Part shown: piece after piece, positions 1 through 9,891 of the stretch
Numbering within the stretch: the first letter of the stretch is position 1
Layout: each line of letters opens with the position of its first letter
Assembly: GCA_003527225.1 (NCBI GenBank)
Contig: DPXQ01000139.1
Coordinates: forward strand, 88,238-137,405
Direction: 5' to 3'
Origin: Rhizobium sp.
Lineage (GTDB): Bacteria; Pseudomonadota; Alphaproteobacteria; Rhizobiales; Rhizobiaceae
Length of the DNA stretch: 49,168 nucleotides
Notes under the pieces: model-generated
Database searches by the model: none
What the model was told of the DNA's origin: nothing
The model's input: only the letters and a program-made list of their open reading frames with translations
Translations under genes and position numbers: made by a program

Positions 1-1472
1 ACTGCGCCGGCATGGCGGCCGACCTTTTCGAGACCTATGCGGTCTCCGTCGTAGCCACGATGGTTCTTGCGGCGATCTTCTTTTCAGGCACGCCGTCGCT
101 CGAGATCGCGATGATCTACCCGCTGGCCATTTGTGGGGCATGCATCATCACCTCCATCGTCGGCACCTTCTTCGTGAAGCTCGGTGCCAACGGCTCGATC
201 ATGGGCGCTCTTTACAAGGGCCTCATCGTGACCGGTCTTTTGTCGGTGGTCGGCCTGGGGGCAGCCACGTCGCTGACTGTCGGCTGGGGTTCCATCGGCA
301 GTGTCGCCGGCATGGACATCACCGGCTGGAACCTGTTCTTCTGCGGGATCATGGGCCTCGTCGTCACCGCGCTGATCGTCGTGATCACCGAATACTATAC
401 AGGCACCAACAAGCGGCCGGTCAATTCGATCGCCCAGGCGTCGGTCACCGGCCATGGCACCAATGTCATTCAGGGCCTGGCCGTATCTCTGGAATCGACG
501 GCACTTCCGGCGATCGTCATCGTCGGCGGAATCATTGCGACCTATCAGCTGGCCGGCCTGTTCGGCACCGCGATCGCGGTCACGACCATGCTGGGTCTTG
601 CCGGCATGATCGTCGCGCTCGATGCCTTCGGTCCGGTTACCGACAACGCCGGCGGTATCGCCGAAATGGCCGGGCTGCCGTCCGAAGTGCGCAAATCGAC
701 CGATGCACTCGATGCAGTCGGCAACACCACCAAGGCCGTGACCAAGGGCTATGCCATCGGTTCGGCCGGCCTCGGCGCGCTCGTTCTCTTCGCCGCCTAT
801 TCCAACGATCTGCAGTTCTTTGCCGCCAATAGCGACAAGTATCCCTATTTCGCCGGTATGGACACAATCTCGTTCGATCTCTCCAATCCCTATGTTGTGG
901 CTGGTCTGATCTTCGGCGGATTGATCCCCTATCTCTTCGGCGGCATCGCCATGACTGCCGTCGGCCGTGCAGCCGGGTCGATCGTCGAGGAAGTCCGTCG
1001 CCAGTTCCGCGAAAACCCGGGCATCATGCAGGGGACGGTGAAGCCGGACTACGGCCGCGCCGTGGATATGCTGACGAAGGCGGCGATCCGCGAAATGATC
1101 ATACCGTCCCTGCTGCCGGTTCTGGCGCCGCTCGTCGTCTATTTCGGCGTGCTGCTGATTTCCGGTTCCAAGGCATCGGCCTTTGCCGCCCTCGGCGCCT
1201 CTCTTCTCGGCGTCATCGTCAATGGCCTCTTCGTGGCGATTTCGATGACCTCGGGCGGCGGTGCCTGGGATAATGCCAAGAAGAGCTTCGAGGATGGCTT
1301 CATCGACAAGGATGGCGTGAAGCACCTCAAGGGTTCCGAAGCCCACAAGGCATCGGTGACCGGCGATACGGTCGGCGATCCCTACAAGGATACGGCCGGC
1401 CCGGCAGTGAACCCGGCGATCAAGATCACCAATATCGTCGCGCTGCTGCTCCTGGCGGTTCTCGCGGGATAA
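1..1472 (+). CDS. hppA: Membrane-bound proton-translocating pyrophosphatase, C-terminal part (gene cut by window start)
   Basis: Couples hydrolysis of pyrophosphate to proton transport across the inner membrane. The open frame enters at base 3 with no start codon and gives 489 residues; the first methionine at base 12 is internal ([13 protein letters not shown] is a conserved interior motif). Visible family signatures are [18 protein letters not shown] (about bases 610-680), [17 protein letters not shown] (about 720-770) and the C-terminal [11 protein letters not shown] segment with its [21 protein letters not shown] loop. Long hydrophobic helices alternate with these loops. The lysine in GNTTKA (codon 732-734) occupies the position known to distinguish potassium-independent proton pumps, where potassium-dependent enzymes have alanine. 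It is transcribed towards bamE and ends at a strong shared terminator. Family assignment is secure; the ion specificity is inferred from that one residue. Confidence 0.97.
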   Translation, partial: CAGMAADLFETYAVSVVATMVLAAIFFSGTPSLEIAMIYPLAICGACIITSIVGTFFVKLGANGSIMGALYKGLIVTGLLSVVGLGAATSLTVGWGSIGSVAGMDITGWNLFFCGIMGLVVTALIVVITEYYTGTNKRPVNSIAQASVTGHGTNVIQGLAVSLESTALPAIVIVGGIIATYQLAGLFGTAIAVTTMLGLAGMIVALDAFGPVTDNAGGIAEMAGLPSEVRKSTDALDAVGNTTKAVTKGYAIGSAGLGALVLFAAYSNDLQFFAANSDKYPYFAGMDTISFDLSNPYVVAGLIFGGLIPYLFGGIAMTAVGRAAGSIVEEVRRQFRENPGIMQGTVKPDYGRAVDMLTKAAIREMIIPSLLPVLAPLVVYFGVLLISGSKASAFAALGASLLGVIVNGLFVAISMTSGGGAWDNAKKSFEDGFIDKDGVKHLKGSEAHKASVTGDTVGDPYKDTAGPAVNPAIKITNIVALLLLAVLAG

Positions 1473-1497
1473 GCATCCACGCATTTCCGACCCAACG

Positions 1498-1532
1498 AAA
1501 AACCCGCGGAAATCGATTTCCGCGGGTTTTTT
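1498..1532. terminator. Bidirectional intrinsic terminator between hppA and bamE
   Basis: A perfect inverted repeat (AACCCGCGGAAAT with its complement, centred at about 1514.5) is flanked by an A-run on the left and a T-run on the right. It can therefore terminate both the rightward hppA transcript and the leftward bamE transcript. It lies 25 bases after the hppA stop and about 20 bases beyond the bamE stop. Confidence 0.93.
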
Positions 1533-1550
1533 GATTTTGGGGCGAAGTGC

Positions 1551-2036
1551 TTACGTCCCGCCGAAGATGTTCTTGATGCTGTTTGCTGCGCCGCCGCCGC
1601 CCGAAAGGATCTGCTGCAGGAAGGTAAGGTCCTTGCCGCCTGTCGGCGTCGTGCGGGAGATCGTATCGAAGACCTTGCCGTCCTTGAGCGTATAGTTGGA
1701 CCGCTGAGACACGACGCCGTCCTTGTCGAAATAGATCGCCAGAACCTGCTGGTCGACGAGCTTCTGCTTCATGAAGGCAGCCGAACGGACGCGCTTTTGC
1801 GAGATGTAGTAGAAGACCTCGCCGTCAAAGGTCGCAGTGGTCGAGGGCGTGCCAAGCGACAGCAGCACCTGTTCACGGCTCGAACCGACCGGAACCAGAT
1901 CCAGCGCGTCCTGATCGGCGACGTAGCCGTTATGGAAGACTTGGGAGGTCGTGCAGCCCGACAGTCCGCTGACCGTAACAGCAAGGGCGAGGGCGGCGCA
2001 GCCGAGAAGTCTCCTGTCCGATCTGAAGTATCGCAT
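1551..2036 (-). CDS. bamE: Outer membrane protein assembly factor BamE (SmpA/OmlA lipoprotein)
   Basis: Small lipoprotein subunit of the BAM complex that inserts beta-barrel proteins into the outer membrane. The chosen ATG gives 161 residues starting MRYFRSDRR, a hydrophobic signal segment and the lipobox LSGC, so the mature protein would begin at that cysteine. The SmpA/OmlA core follows: LVPVGSSREQVLLSLGTPSTT, then FYYISQKR and YFDKDGVV. A longer frame begins at 2111, but its extra residues precede the signal peptide and are not protein-like. A GGGAG sits about 13 bases upstream of the chosen start. The gene is convergent with hppA and divergent from the bc1 chaperone. The glycine-rich C-terminal tail is usual for alphaproteobacterial members. 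Confidence 0.93.
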   Translation of the reverse strand: MRYFRSDRRLLGCAALALAVTVSGLSGCTTSQVFHNGYVADQDALDLVPVGSSREQVLLSLGTPSTTATFDGEVFYYISQKRVRSAAFMKQKLVDQQVLAIYFDKDGVVSQRSNYTLKDGKVFDTISRTTPTGGKDLTFLQQILSGGGGAANSIKNIFGGT

Positions 2037-2069
2037 ATCCAACCACACGTCTCCCGTAACTTTCAAAGA

Positions 2070-2087
2070 GGGCGCCAGTCGGCGCCC
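2070..2087. repeat. Stem-loop in the bamE / bc1-chaperone divergent leader
   Basis: GGGCGCC, a 4-base loop and GGCGCCC form a perfect 7-bp GC stem, 34 bases upstream of the bamE start. On the bamE (minus) strand it is followed by TCTTTG, too weak for a terminator, so it would sit in the leader if the promoter lies further up. The remainder of the 2037-2325 intergenic stretch shows no clear promoter or operator to me. Confidence 0.5.
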
Positions 2088-2325
2088 GCGAAACCCTGTT
2101 GCACATATCATTATGGCCTTTCCGGGGAAGCCGGAATGTCACCTGACGATATCGATGCTGTTTCGCGACCTTTCCGTCCGGTACCGGAACACCGGCGACA
2201 GACAGGGTTGGCCGACACAAAACGGCATTGCAATTCACGTCTGCTTCGGTAAACCAGCTTTCGCAATCATGCAACAAGACCGTGGGCAGGCTGGGTCGTT
2301 CCCTTGGTCCTTTTTGGTAAAATCG

Positions 2326-2871
2326 ATGCTATTCGGGTTCTTCCGGCAAAAAAGGCACAATCGGATCATCGTCGAACGGCAGTATGCGGCGCTGACTTCC
2401 GTTGCGCGCACGCCGTTCTTCTATAGCGATCTCAATGTTCCCGATACGGTGATGGGCCGTTTCGAGATGCTGTCGGTCGTGCTGATTCTATTTTTCAGGC
2501 GCACTGCGAAGGCCGCCCAAAGCGGACAGGAAATTGCTCAGGAGATCGTCGATGCCTTCTTCGAGGATGTCGATCACTCGATCCGGGAACTCGGCATCGG
2601 TGACCAGGGCGTGCCCAAGAGAATGAAGAAGCTCGCAGGGATGTTCTATGGCCGGCTGGAGTCCTATGCCGCAGCCTTGGACGATGGCGATGCCGACAGG
2701 TTGGCGGAAGCGCTGAGGCGCAATATATATCCGGAAAAAGGCGAGGGTGCCCCGCAGATGGATGGGCTTGCCCGCTGGATGATCGAAGCCGAAGCGCGCC
2801 TGGGCGCAGCTTCGGAAGAAGATATTTCTACGGGGTCCGTCAAGATGGCCGTTCCTGGAGGGCCGTGCTGA
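2326..2871 (+). CDS. Ubiquinol-cytochrome c chaperone family protein
   Basis: Member of the UQCC1/Cbp3 family, which assists assembly of cytochrome b into the bc1 complex at the inner membrane. From the ATG at 2326 it is 181 residues. Recognisable features are the RQYAALTSVARTPFFYSDLNVPDT block near the N-terminus, then GRFEMLSVVLILFFRR and the helical EIAQEIVDAFFEDVDHSIRE segment, and GMFYGRLESY further on. The frame is open far upstream (to 1951), but that stretch overlaps bamE and is not protein-like, so the later ATG is preferred. The next gene begins 2 bases after its stop, so the two are probably co-translated. Confidence 0.9.
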   Translation: MLFGFFRQKRHNRIIVERQYAALTSVARTPFFYSDLNVPDTVMGRFEMLSVVLILFFRRTAKAAQSGQEIAQEIVDAFFEDVDHSIRELGIGDQGVPKRMKKLAGMFYGRLESYAAALDDGDADRLAEALRRNIYPEKGEGAPQMDGLARWMIEAEARLGAASEEDISTGSVKMAVPGGPC

Positions 2872-2872
2872 T

Positions 2873-3436
2873 ATGAGTTTACGTAAGAAAGGTGCCGGTG
2901 ACGCGGCCTTCTCCTATCTGGTGAAGGTCGGCCATGTCTCAGTTAACCCTGTGCAAGTGCATCTTGAGGCCGATGATCGCGAAAGGCAGGCCCTTGCGCG
3001 CCTCTGGGAGGTCGAGGCCGTCAATCGGCTGTCCGCGGATCTCCAGATCGCGCGCTGGAAGAAGGACGGCATACGCATCAAGGGAAGGGTCGAGGCAGAG
3101 CTTGTCCAGTCCTGCGTTGTCACCCTGGAGCCGGTGACGTCGCAGATTGATCAGGACATTGACCAGATCTACGTCCCGGAAAGCTCGAAGCTCGCACGCA
3201 TAGTCACTGATGAGGCCGGCGAAATGGTACTCGACCCGGAAGGCCCGGATCTGCCGGAGACATTTTCCGGCGATACGATCGATGCCGGCATGCTCGTGGC
3301 CGAATTTGCGGCGCTTGCCATCGATCCCTATCCGAAAAAGCCAGGAGCCGCATTTTCCGGGCATATTGAGGACACAAACGGCGACGATCGCAAGCCTTCG
3401 CCGTTTGCGGTCCTGAAGGACTGGAAAAAGGAATAG
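2873..3436 (+). CDS. DUF177 / YceD-family protein
   Basis: 187 residues. Members of this family are linked to 23S rRNA metabolism and are normally encoded beside the ribosomal protein gene rpmF and plsX. Here the plsX neighbour is conserved but rpmF is absent from the immediate context. The diagnostic segment is CVVTLEPV (about residue 82), followed by an acidic region and the C-terminal [14 protein letters not shown] motif typical of alphaproteobacterial members. The ATG follows the preceding stop by one base, with a GGAGG about 11 bases upstream. Its molecular role is known only by association. Confidence 0.88.
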   Translation: MSLRKKGAGDAAFSYLVKVGHVSVNPVQVHLEADDRERQALARLWEVEAVNRLSADLQIARWKKDGIRIKGRVEAELVQSCVVTLEPVTSQIDQDIDQIYVPESSKLARIVTDEAGEMVLDPEGPDLPETFSGDTIDAGMLVAEFAALAIDPYPKKPGAAFSGHIEDTNGDDRKPSPFAVLKDWKKE

Positions 3437-3545
3437 TTGCGGGTTGGATAACTCCAAGAGGCGGCATAATTCAGTTGTGCCAGACCGCAAAAACGGTATT
3501 TTGGCCGAGATTTCGCCGGGCAGCGAAAGGAAGGATCAGACCAGA

Positions 3546-4592
3546 GTGATCAGAATTTCTCTCGATTTGATGGGAGGCGACTTCGGCCCCGGAGTCGTCA
3601 TTCCGGGTGCTGCCAAGGCGCTGGAACGCCATCCCGATGTGACCTTTGTGATGTACGGCCAGCAGGACAAATGCGCGCCGATTCTCGCCCAGTATCCGAA
3701 GCTTAAAGAGAAGTCCGTCTTTCACGATTGCGATGTTGCCGTGAACATGGACGAGAAGCCGAGCCAGGCCTTGCGTCGGGGCCGCTATATCTCAAGCATG
3801 TGGCGCTCGATAGAGGCGGTGAAGACCGGGCAGGCGGATGTCGTGGTTTCCGCCGGAAATACCGGTGCGTTGATGGCGATGGCAAAATTCTGTCTGCGCA
3901 CGATGGCGACGATCGAACGACCCGCTATTGCCGCGATCTGGCCGACATTGAAGGGTGAAAGCATTGTGCTCGATGTGGGCGCAACGATCGGCGCTGACGC
4001 CCAGCAGCTGCTCGATTTCGCCCTCATGGGTGGGGCCATGGCGCGGGCTCTGTTTGAACTGGAGCGCCCGTTGGTGGGCCTTCTGAATGTCGGCGTCGAG
4101 GAAATCAAGGGCCAGGAAGAAGTCAAGGAAGCCGGGCGGATGCTCCGCGAGGCAGGTCTCGACACCGTGGACTATTACGGTTTCGTCGAGGGCGACGATC
4201 TCGGCAAGGGCACCGTGGATGTTGTGGTGACTGAAGGCTTCACCGGCAATATCGCGCTGAAGACCGCCGAAGGCACGGCGCGGCAATTTGCCGAATACCT
4301 GCGTGCCGCGATGTCGCGCACTCTGTTGGCTCGACTCGGCTATCTATTGGCCAAGGGCGCTTTTGACCGCCTGCGCGAGAAGATGGATCCGCGCAAGGTC
4401 AATGGCGGTGTCTTTCTCGGCCTCAACGGCATTGTGATCAAGAGTCACGGCGGTACCGATGCAGAGGGCTTTGCCGCGGCAATCGACGTCGGCTATGACA
4501 TGGCTCGCAATGGCCTGACACAGAAAATCGAAAACGACTTGAAGAAATATCATGCAAGGCATCCCTCCATTGCAGGACCTGAAATTGCATGA
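3546..4592 (+). CDS. plsX: Phosphate acyltransferase PlsX
   Basis: Converts acyl-ACP to acyl-phosphate, the acyl donor for PlsY in the first step of phospholipid synthesis; a peripheral membrane enzyme. The best start is the GTG at 3546 (protein [15 protein letters not shown]), because AAGGAAGG lies about 10 bases upstream and this gives 348 residues, the usual family length. An in-frame ATG at 3444 would add 34 residues with no similarity to the family. Signatures are [11 protein letters not shown] at the N-terminus, [10 protein letters not shown] (about residue 100), GLLNVGVEE and [16 protein letters not shown]. fabH follows 18 bases after the stop, so fatty acid initiation and phospholipid initiation are transcriptionally linked. 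Confidence 0.95.
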   Translation: MIRISLDLMGGDFGPGVVIPGAAKALERHPDVTFVMYGQQDKCAPILAQYPKLKEKSVFHDCDVAVNMDEKPSQALRRGRYISSMWRSIEAVKTGQADVVVSAGNTGALMAMAKFCLRTMATIERPAIAAIWPTLKGESIVLDVGATIGADAQQLLDFALMGGAMARALFELERPLVGLLNVGVEEIKGQEEVKEAGRMLREAGLDTVDYYGFVEGDDLGKGTVDVVVTEGFTGNIALKTAEGTARQFAEYLRAAMSRTLLARLGYLLAKGAFDRLREKMDPRKVNGGVFLGLNGIVIKSHGGTDAEGFAAAIDVGYDMARNGLTQKIENDLKKYHARHPSIAGPEIA

Positions 4593-4610
4593 TCTGCGGG
4601 GTATGACAGC

Positions 4611-5582
4611 ATGATCCGTTCTGTGGTTCGCGGTTTCGGGGCAGCACTCCCGAAGCGGGTTATGACCAATCGCGAGTTGGAAGACCTGGTGGAGACATCG
4701 GATGAATGGATCGTGCAGCGCACGGGCATTCGCCAGCGTTATGTCGCGGGAGAGGGCGAGACCACCGCATCGCTCGGCGCCGACGCCGCCCGCGCGGCGC
4801 TGGAAAATGCCGGGATGTCCGCCGACAGCATCGATCTGATCATCTGCGCGACTTCGACGCCAGACAACACATTTCCGGCAACCGCGGTGAATATTCAGAA
4901 CCGGCTCGGCATTCATCATGGCTTTGCCTTCGATGTGCAGGCCGTGTGCACGGGCTTCCTCTATGCTCTGGCGACTGCGGATCTGTACGTTCGCAGCGGT
5001 ATGGCCAAGCGGGTCCTGGTCATCGGCGCCGAGACATTTTCGCGCATCCTCGACTGGACGGACCGCACGACCTGCGTCCTCTTCGGCGACGGTGCCGGTG
5101 CCATCGTTCTCGAGGCGGAAGAAGCCGCGGGAACGAATGACGACCGTGGCGTGCTGACGTCGCAATTGCGCTCCGATGGTGCCCACAAGGACAAGCTCTA
5201 CGTCGACGGAGGTCCTTCCACGACCGGCACCGTCGGTCATCTGCGCATGGAAGGCCGGGAGGTCTTCAAGCATGCTGTCGGAATGATCACCGACGTGATC
5301 GAAGCGGCCTTCGCGGCCAATGGGACGACCGCCGACGAAATTGACTGGCTGGTGCCGCACCAGGCAAATCGCCGCATCATTGACGCTTCAGCCAAGAAGC
5401 TCGGCATCCCGCCGGAAAAGGTCGTGGTGACGGTCGATTTGCACGGCAATACGTCTGCTGCGTCGATTCCGCTGGCGCTCGCGGTCGCGGCCGGCGACGG
5501 GCGGATCAAGAAGGGCGATCTCGTCCTGCTCGAGGCGATGGGCGGTGGCTTCACCTGGGGCGCGGTGCTGCTGCGCTGGTAG
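4611..5582 (+). CDS. fabH: Beta-ketoacyl-ACP synthase III
   Basis: Condenses acetyl-CoA with malonyl-ACP to start type II fatty acid synthesis. 323 residues. The catalytic triad is visible: C113 in AVCTGF, H250 in VPHQANRR and N280 in LHGNTSAAS. The N-terminal [13 protein letters not shown] and [13 protein letters not shown] motifs are canonical. It lies immediately after plsX and before ihfA, a conserved alphaproteobacterial arrangement. Nothing unusual in sequence or length. Confidence 0.97.
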   Translation: MIRSVVRGFGAALPKRVMTNRELEDLVETSDEWIVQRTGIRQRYVAGEGETTASLGADAARAALENAGMSADSIDLIICATSTPDNTFPATAVNIQNRLGIHHGFAFDVQAVCTGFLYALATADLYVRSGMAKRVLVIGAETFSRILDWTDRTTCVLFGDGAGAIVLEAEEAAGTNDDRGVLTSQLRSDGAHKDKLYVDGGPSTTGTVGHLRMEGREVFKHAVGMITDVIEAAFAANGTTADEIDWLVPHQANRRIIDASAKKLGIPPEKVVVTVDLHGNTSAASIPLALAVAAGDGRIKKGDLVLLEAMGGGFTWGAVLLRW

Positions 5583-5690
5583 GTCTCTACGCGAAAAATA
5601 GGGATTTCGAACAAGAGCTTGACCGTCAAGCTCAACGGCAATACTGTCAACTCTCTTTACAAAAGTGATTGTTTTGAGCGGGCGGAAAAT

Positions 5691-6029
5691 ATGGCTGGGA
5701 AGACAGTTACCCGAGCAGATTTGGCGGAATCAGTCTTCCGTAAAGTTGGATTGTCGCGTACCGAATCCGCGGAATTGGTCGAAACCGTCATAGACGAGAT
5801 ATGCAACGCCATCGTTCGCGGCGAAACTGTCAAATTATCCTCCTTCGCGACCTTTCAGGTACGCAGCAAGAACGAGCGGATTGGCCGCAACCCGAAGACC
5901 GGTGAGGAGGTTCCGATTTCTCCCCGCCGCGTCATGACATTCAAGGCCTCCAATGTACTGAAGCAGCGAATTCTGCGATCGCACCTGCTCCGCAAGGTCA
6001 AGCAGAAGCCGCAAAATCCGGCTTCCTGA
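5691..6029 (+). CDS. ihfA: Integration host factor subunit alpha
   Basis: DNA-bending histone-like protein that acts as a heterodimer with IhfB. From the ATG at 5691 ([15 protein letters not shown]) it has 112 residues, close to the family length. The DNA-binding beta arm is seen as [18 protein letters not shown], with the proline that intercalates into DNA. A longer frame begins at 5619, but those 24 residues are not part of the family. The C-terminal [14 protein letters not shown] tail is a basic extension. It is followed by the MerR-type gene, the conserved pairing in this group. Confidence 0.94.
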   Translation: MAGKTVTRADLAESVFRKVGLSRTESAELVETVIDEICNAIVRGETVKLSSFATFQVRSKNERIGRNPKTGEEVPISPRRVMTFKASNVLKQRILRSHLLRKVKQKPQNPAS

Positions 6030-6159
6030 CCGCGATAGCCGTGGACCGTTCGGGTGTCCGCTGACGGAACGCTTGAAATTTCCTCGATAAATAGTTGAAA
6101 TGGTACCGAGTCGCGGCTTGCCTCATGATGAGTTGCATCACGCGGCGGGGAGATAAGCC

Positions 6160-6693
6160 TTGGACAAGAGCCCGGATGCCTTTCGCACGATCAGCGAGGT
6201 CGCGGATGATCTCGATCTGCCCCAGCATGTCCTGCGATTCTGGGAGACCCGGTTTCCGCAGATCAAGCCGATGAAGCGTGGCGGCGGCCGCCGCTACTAC
6301 CGCCCGGACGATGTCGAGCTTCTGAAGGGCATCCGACACCTCCTCTATGATCAGGGCTATACGATCAAGGGCGTCCAGAAGCTCCTGAAGACCAACGGCA
6401 ACAAATTCGTGATGGCTGTCGCGAGCGGAGATGTCGCCACGATGGAAGCGCTTGTCGCGGCCAGCGCTGGCAAGACGGAGGAGCCGAAGCTCGGCCCCCC
6501 GGAAGAAGACCAGATTGTTGGACGGCCCAAGGTCAAGGCCAGCGGACGGTTCTTCGGCTTCGGCGGCAACGACGACGCGGGTTCGGAGGTGACACTCGGC
6601 AAGGCTGCCATCGGCAAGGAGGACCGCGCGCTTCTGCAGGAGGCGCTCTTCGATCTCCTCGAATGCAAGCGGCTTCTCGATCAGGTGCGCTGA
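6160..6693 (+). CDS. MerR-family transcriptional regulator
   Basis: 177 residues. The N-terminal MerR helix-turn-helix is clear: [26 protein letters not shown] (about residues 9-34), then [36 protein letters not shown]. The C-terminal half is low-complexity plus a helical end ([20 protein letters not shown]) and has no recognisable effector domain or cysteine metal site, so the signal is unknown. The start is a TTG, preceded by GGGGAGA about 6 bases upstream. Position directly after ihfA is typical of the orphan MerR protein of Rhizobiales. Confidence 0.9.
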   Translation: MDKSPDAFRTISEVADDLDLPQHVLRFWETRFPQIKPMKRGGGRRYYRPDDVELLKGIRHLLYDQGYTIKGVQKLLKTNGNKFVMAVASGDVATMEALVAASAGKTEEPKLGPPEEDQIVGRPKVKASGRFFGFGGNDDAGSEVTLGKAAIGKEDRALLQEALFDLLECKRLLDQVR

Positions 6694-6788
6694 AGGCATT
6701 CTTGCGAACCAAACGTGTTCGGCTCACTTTTCCCCTTGCGCAGGAGAGTCCTTGCCATTATGGAGGACGTGCTTTGCAAGAAGCAGGT

Positions 6789-6865
<77 letters not shown>

Positions 6866-7079
6866 TTTAAATTCTTGATATCCCAGCAAAAGATCCGAGG
6901 ATTTCCGGGCAGCGCCGAACGACGGCGCACGCTCGTTTTCTGCAAATTTCCCGACTATGCCTTATATCTGCTGCAGCGCAGCATTATATGATTGTGTCGC
7001 CCATCTGCCGGAGCGGGGAGCGGCAGCCGATGTTTTCGATGGGAGCGAGGGCCGAACTTCAGCAAGAAAGCGACCGCTT

Positions 7080-8093
7080 ATGCGCATCAAGATTCCCATG
7101 CCCCTGTCCTTCGTCCTCGGCCAGCAGAAGAAATGGCGCAAGGACATCCTGAAGGTGATGCATCCGGCTCCAGCCTTGCCAGCGCCAGCGCGCCGTGCGC
7201 GGCCGTCCGGGGGACACTTGAGCGAAGTCGCGGCATTCGGCAGCAATCCGGGCCACTTGCGGATGTTCGAATTCGCGCCGCCCAATCTGCAGCCCGGGGC
7301 ACCGCTTGTCGTCGTCTTGCATGGATGCCTTCAGAATGCGGCCGATTTCGACCGTGGCAGCGGCTGGAGCGCTCTCGCGCGCAAGAAGGGTTTTGTCCTT
7401 CTCTATCCCGAGCAACGCGAGAGCAACAACGCCAACCTCTGCTTCAACTGGTTTCGTCCCAGCGCAATTGCGCGCGACCGTGGCGAACTGATGTCGATTC
7501 GCCAGATGATCGACCATTCCTGTCGACGGCATCGAATTTCGCCCGGTCGCGTCTATGTCCAGGGGCTATCGGCCGGCGGAGCCATGGCCTGCGCGCTGCT
7601 TGCCACCTATCCCGACCTGTTCGCTGGCGGCAATATCGTCGCCGGCCTGCCGTTTGGCGCGGCTCGCGATGCGATGACCGCGCTGTCGGTGATGAAGTCC
7701 GGGGTCAGCCGCACGGGCCGTGAATGGGGAGATCTCGTCCGCAAGGTGACGCCCGAAATGATGAGCCGCCCGGCCATCTCCATCTGGCATGGGACGGCTG
7801 ATCGGGTCGTATCGGTCGCGAACGCCTATTCCACTCTCCGCCAATGGTTGGACCTATACGACCTTGCGGAAGATGATGGCCGCGAAACGCTGTTGGAAGG
7901 CAGGCGCACAAAGGTGTGGCATGATCATGCTGGCCGCCCGCTGATCGAATTCTGTCTGATCGAAGGACTGGATCACGGCCTGCCCGTCGCTCGACATTCT
8001 GCGGCCGCAAAAGCAGGCGGGACGCCATTTATGCTCGTCTCGGGTGTCAGTGCGCCGGCACACATGGTCGGGACCTGGATCACTGCCAAATGA
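7080..8093 (+). CDS. Extracellular-type PHB depolymerase family esterase (alpha/beta hydrolase)
   Basis: 337 residues from the ATG at 7080 (MRIKIPMPLSF). Alpha/beta hydrolase with oxyanion motif VVLHGCLQNAADF (about residues 77-90), nucleophile S164 in QGLSAGGAMA, an acidic residue in WHGTADRVVS and a histidine in EGLDHGLPV. This matches the PHB-depolymerase/LpqC family, whose members cleave polyesters or feruloyl-type esters. No classical signal peptide is evident, so localisation is uncertain. The frame is open back to 6957, but the extra residues lack family character. The substrate cannot be told from sequence. Confidence 0.85.
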   Translation: MRIKIPMPLSFVLGQQKKWRKDILKVMHPAPALPAPARRARPSGGHLSEVAAFGSNPGHLRMFEFAPPNLQPGAPLVVVLHGCLQNAADFDRGSGWSALARKKGFVLLYPEQRESNNANLCFNWFRPSAIARDRGELMSIRQMIDHSCRRHRISPGRVYVQGLSAGGAMACALLATYPDLFAGGNIVAGLPFGAARDAMTALSVMKSGVSRTGREWGDLVRKVTPEMMSRPAISIWHGTADRVVSVANAYSTLRQWLDLYDLAEDDGRETLLEGRRTKVWHDHAGRPLIEFCLIEGLDHGLPVARHSAAAKAGGTPFMLVSGVSAPAHMVGTWITAK

Positions 8094-8163
8094 GAAGGAA
8101 GGGGGAGCAGGCGCTTTGGGCGGCTGCCCGGTAATTTGCGGGATGAAGGTGTTCCGGTCTCGG

Positions 8164-8313
8164 CTACTTTTCCTGGATTGTGATGCCGTCGCGGCCGATA
8201 TTGAGCTCCACGCCCTTCGGCTCTGTTTCCTGCCGGTAAATATAGACTGCCAGGCCGACGGCGATCACCGCGAGCGCGCCGATGATGAAGTAAAGGCGAT
8301 TGCTGCTATTCAT
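8164..8313 (-). CDS. Small single-pass membrane protein, unknown function
   Basis: 49 residues. The start ATG at 8313 is supported by GGAG six bases upstream (AATTGGAGTTGACCATG). The protein has a short polar N-terminus (MNSSNRLYF), one transmembrane helix (IIGALAVIAVGLAVYIY) and a charged tail ending in ELNIGRDGITIQEK. Similar short proteins are familiar from rhizobial genomes, but I know no function. A longer in-frame start at 8358 would place a non-hydrophobic leader before the helix and is less likely. Confidence 0.75.
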   Translation of the reverse strand: MNSSNRLYFIIGALAVIAVGLAVYIYRQETEPKGVELNIGRDGITIQEK

Positions 8314-8384
8314 GGTCAACTCCAATTGAAAAAGCATATGGAAATGTGCGGAATGCATATCGGCGCCAGATTTGCGAAGCCGAT

Positions 8385-8693
8385 CTAGCCGTCGTTCGTG
8401 GCGTTCAGGTTTTCCGGCCGGATGCCTTCGCCAGTCTCATCGCGTTTTGTCAGTCGCACGCCTTCGCCCCCGATCACGCAATCGCCATCGGAGAGAAAGC
8501 TGACGCCGAGGCCCTCGAGCGTTTCGCGGAGATGATGGAGTGTCGCTCCGTCAAGCGCGCTCCCCGTCGGCGCCTCGCATTGCAGAATGAGGAACGAGGA
8601 TACCCCACTGCGGGCCGACAATTCGTCGACCGTAATTCCGAGGAGCGCTCTTGCGGCGCGAATCTGTGCGGCAGTGGTCATCATCATCGTCAT
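8385..8693 (-). CDS. XRE-type helix-turn-helix protein
   Basis: 102 residues. The N-terminal half has a Cro/CI-like helix-turn-helix: TAAQIRAARALLGITVDELSARSGVS followed by a recognition helix and HHLRETLEGLGVSFLSDG. This is the short regulator type in which the helix-turn-helix is nearly the whole protein; the tail KRDETGEGIRPENLNAT looks disordered. Several clustered methionine codons (MTMMMTT) leave the start ambiguous by up to four codons, and I see no clear ribosome-binding site. It may regulate the adjacent polysaccharide locus or the small membrane protein, but nothing in the sequence proves a target. Confidence 0.82.
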   Translation of the reverse strand: MTMMMTTAAQIRAARALLGITVDELSARSGVSSFLILQCEAPTGSALDGATLHHLRETLEGLGVSFLSDGDCVIGGEGVRLTKRDETGEGIRPENLNATNDG

Positions 8694-8724
8694 AATTCAA
8701 TATATGCTCTTGGTGCTTGGAAAA

Positions 8725-9891
8725 TCAAACCGTTCTCGGGGCGAGAAGTTCCCCGTAGACAGCCAGGGTCTGTGTGACCATCGCCTCCAGTCCGTAGCGG
8801 GTGCTGCGGGCCTTGGCATTGGCAATGAAGCGCTGTCTCAAGGGTTCGTCGGCAAAGGCGAGCATGGCGGCAGATAGTTGCGACGTATCGTCTGTGTTGG
8901 GGACGAGGATACCGTTTACCCCATCCTCGAGCACGTTCGCCGCGCCGCCGACATCAGTCAGGATCATTGGCTTGCCTGCTGTCGCCGCCTCAAGCATGAC
9001 GTAGGACATGGCCTCGTAGCGGCTTGTCATGACGAGTGCATCAAAGGCCTGGATCGCTTCGGGTCCGGCAATGTCCGCAGTCAGGCAGACACGATCGGAA
9101 ATCCCCGCTGCCGCGATCTGCCTGCGCAAGGCGTCTTCCTGTTCGCCGAAGCCGATCATCAGCAGAAAGGCATTCGGCATTCGAGCGGCGATGTGCGAGA
9201 AAGCCTCGACGAGCCGCTCCGGGGCCTTTTGCTCCGACAAGCGGCCGATGAAGCCGAAGACATGAGCATCGCTGGCGATACCCAGGGCGGACCGCAACTC
9301 GTCCCGTCGGTCGCAGGGGACCGCGGCGACACCATTGACGACGACACGCAGACGCTTGGCGGGAATGCCGAGCGTCAGCGCGTGATCATATTCGCTCTTG
9401 GAAACGCAGATGATCCGGTCGGTCAGGAAGCGGCCGAGAAAGCCTTCGATCGGTCCGTAGATCATCCGCCCTTTCCTGCCGAGACCAGGATCCATGGTTC
9501 GGAAGGCATGCGGCGTGTAGATACGCGGGACGTGCGGCCCGGGCAAGCGCAGTCGTGTCAGCGCTCCAGCCTTCGAACTGTGACCATGGATGATATCGAA
9601 GGGGCCCTGGTTGTGGATGACGCGGCGAAGCTGCCACCAGGATGTGGCATCCCAGGGGCCGACGGCGCGCTCCATCGGCAGCGCGATCACGGTTGCTAGG
9701 CCGAGACCGAGCAGATCCCGGACGAACCGTTCCTCCGCTCGCACAGGCGAATAGACAGCCGTAACCTTGTGCCCTCGGGCCTTCATCCCTCCGCACAGGT
9801 CGATGAAGTGTCGGCCCGAACCACCCCCGCTCGGTTCAAGTACCTCAAGCAGCGATAGGGCTCTGTCACTTTGTGGAGGGTTCTCGCTCAC
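8725..9891 (-). CDS. Glycosyltransferase family 4 (GT-B), exopolysaccharide locus
   Basis: 388 residues from a GTG at 9891. The GTG overlaps the stop of the upstream polymerase gene (GTGA) and has AGGAAGG seven bases upstream, which argues for translational coupling; an alternative ATG at 9933 would add 14 residues. The N-terminal acceptor domain carries LEPSGGGSGRHFIDL and IIHGHSSKAGA. The donor domain has FGFIGRLSEQKAPERLVEAF and the retaining-GT E-x7-E motif in SRYEAMSYVMLEAATAGKP. It probably adds one sugar to the lipid-linked repeat unit on the cytoplasmic face. It is the last gene of the leftward three-gene operon. Confidence 0.9.
   Translation of the reverse strand: MSENPPQSDRALSLLEVLEPSGGGSGRHFIDLCGGMKARGHKVTAVYSPVRAEERFVRDLLGLGLATVIALPMERAVGPWDATSWWQLRRVIHNQGPFDIIHGHSSKAGALTRLRLPGPHVPRIYTPHAFRTMDPGLGRKGRMIYGPIEGFLGRFLTDRIICVSKSEYDHALTLGIPAKRLRVVVNGVAAVPCDRRDELRSALGIASDAHVFGFIGRLSEQKAPERLVEAFSHIAARMPNAFLLMIGFGEQEDALRRQIAAAGISDRVCLTADIAGPEAIQAFDALVMTSRYEAMSYVMLEAATAGKPMILTDVGGAANVLEDGVNGILVPNTDDTSQLSAAMLAFADEPLRQRFIANAKARSTRYGLEAMVTQTLAVYGELLAPRTV

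Noticed and set aside
84..1484. 466-codon frame antisense to hppA
   Set aside because: Low-complexity shadow frame rich in R, D, H and G opposite an unmistakable pyrophosphatase.
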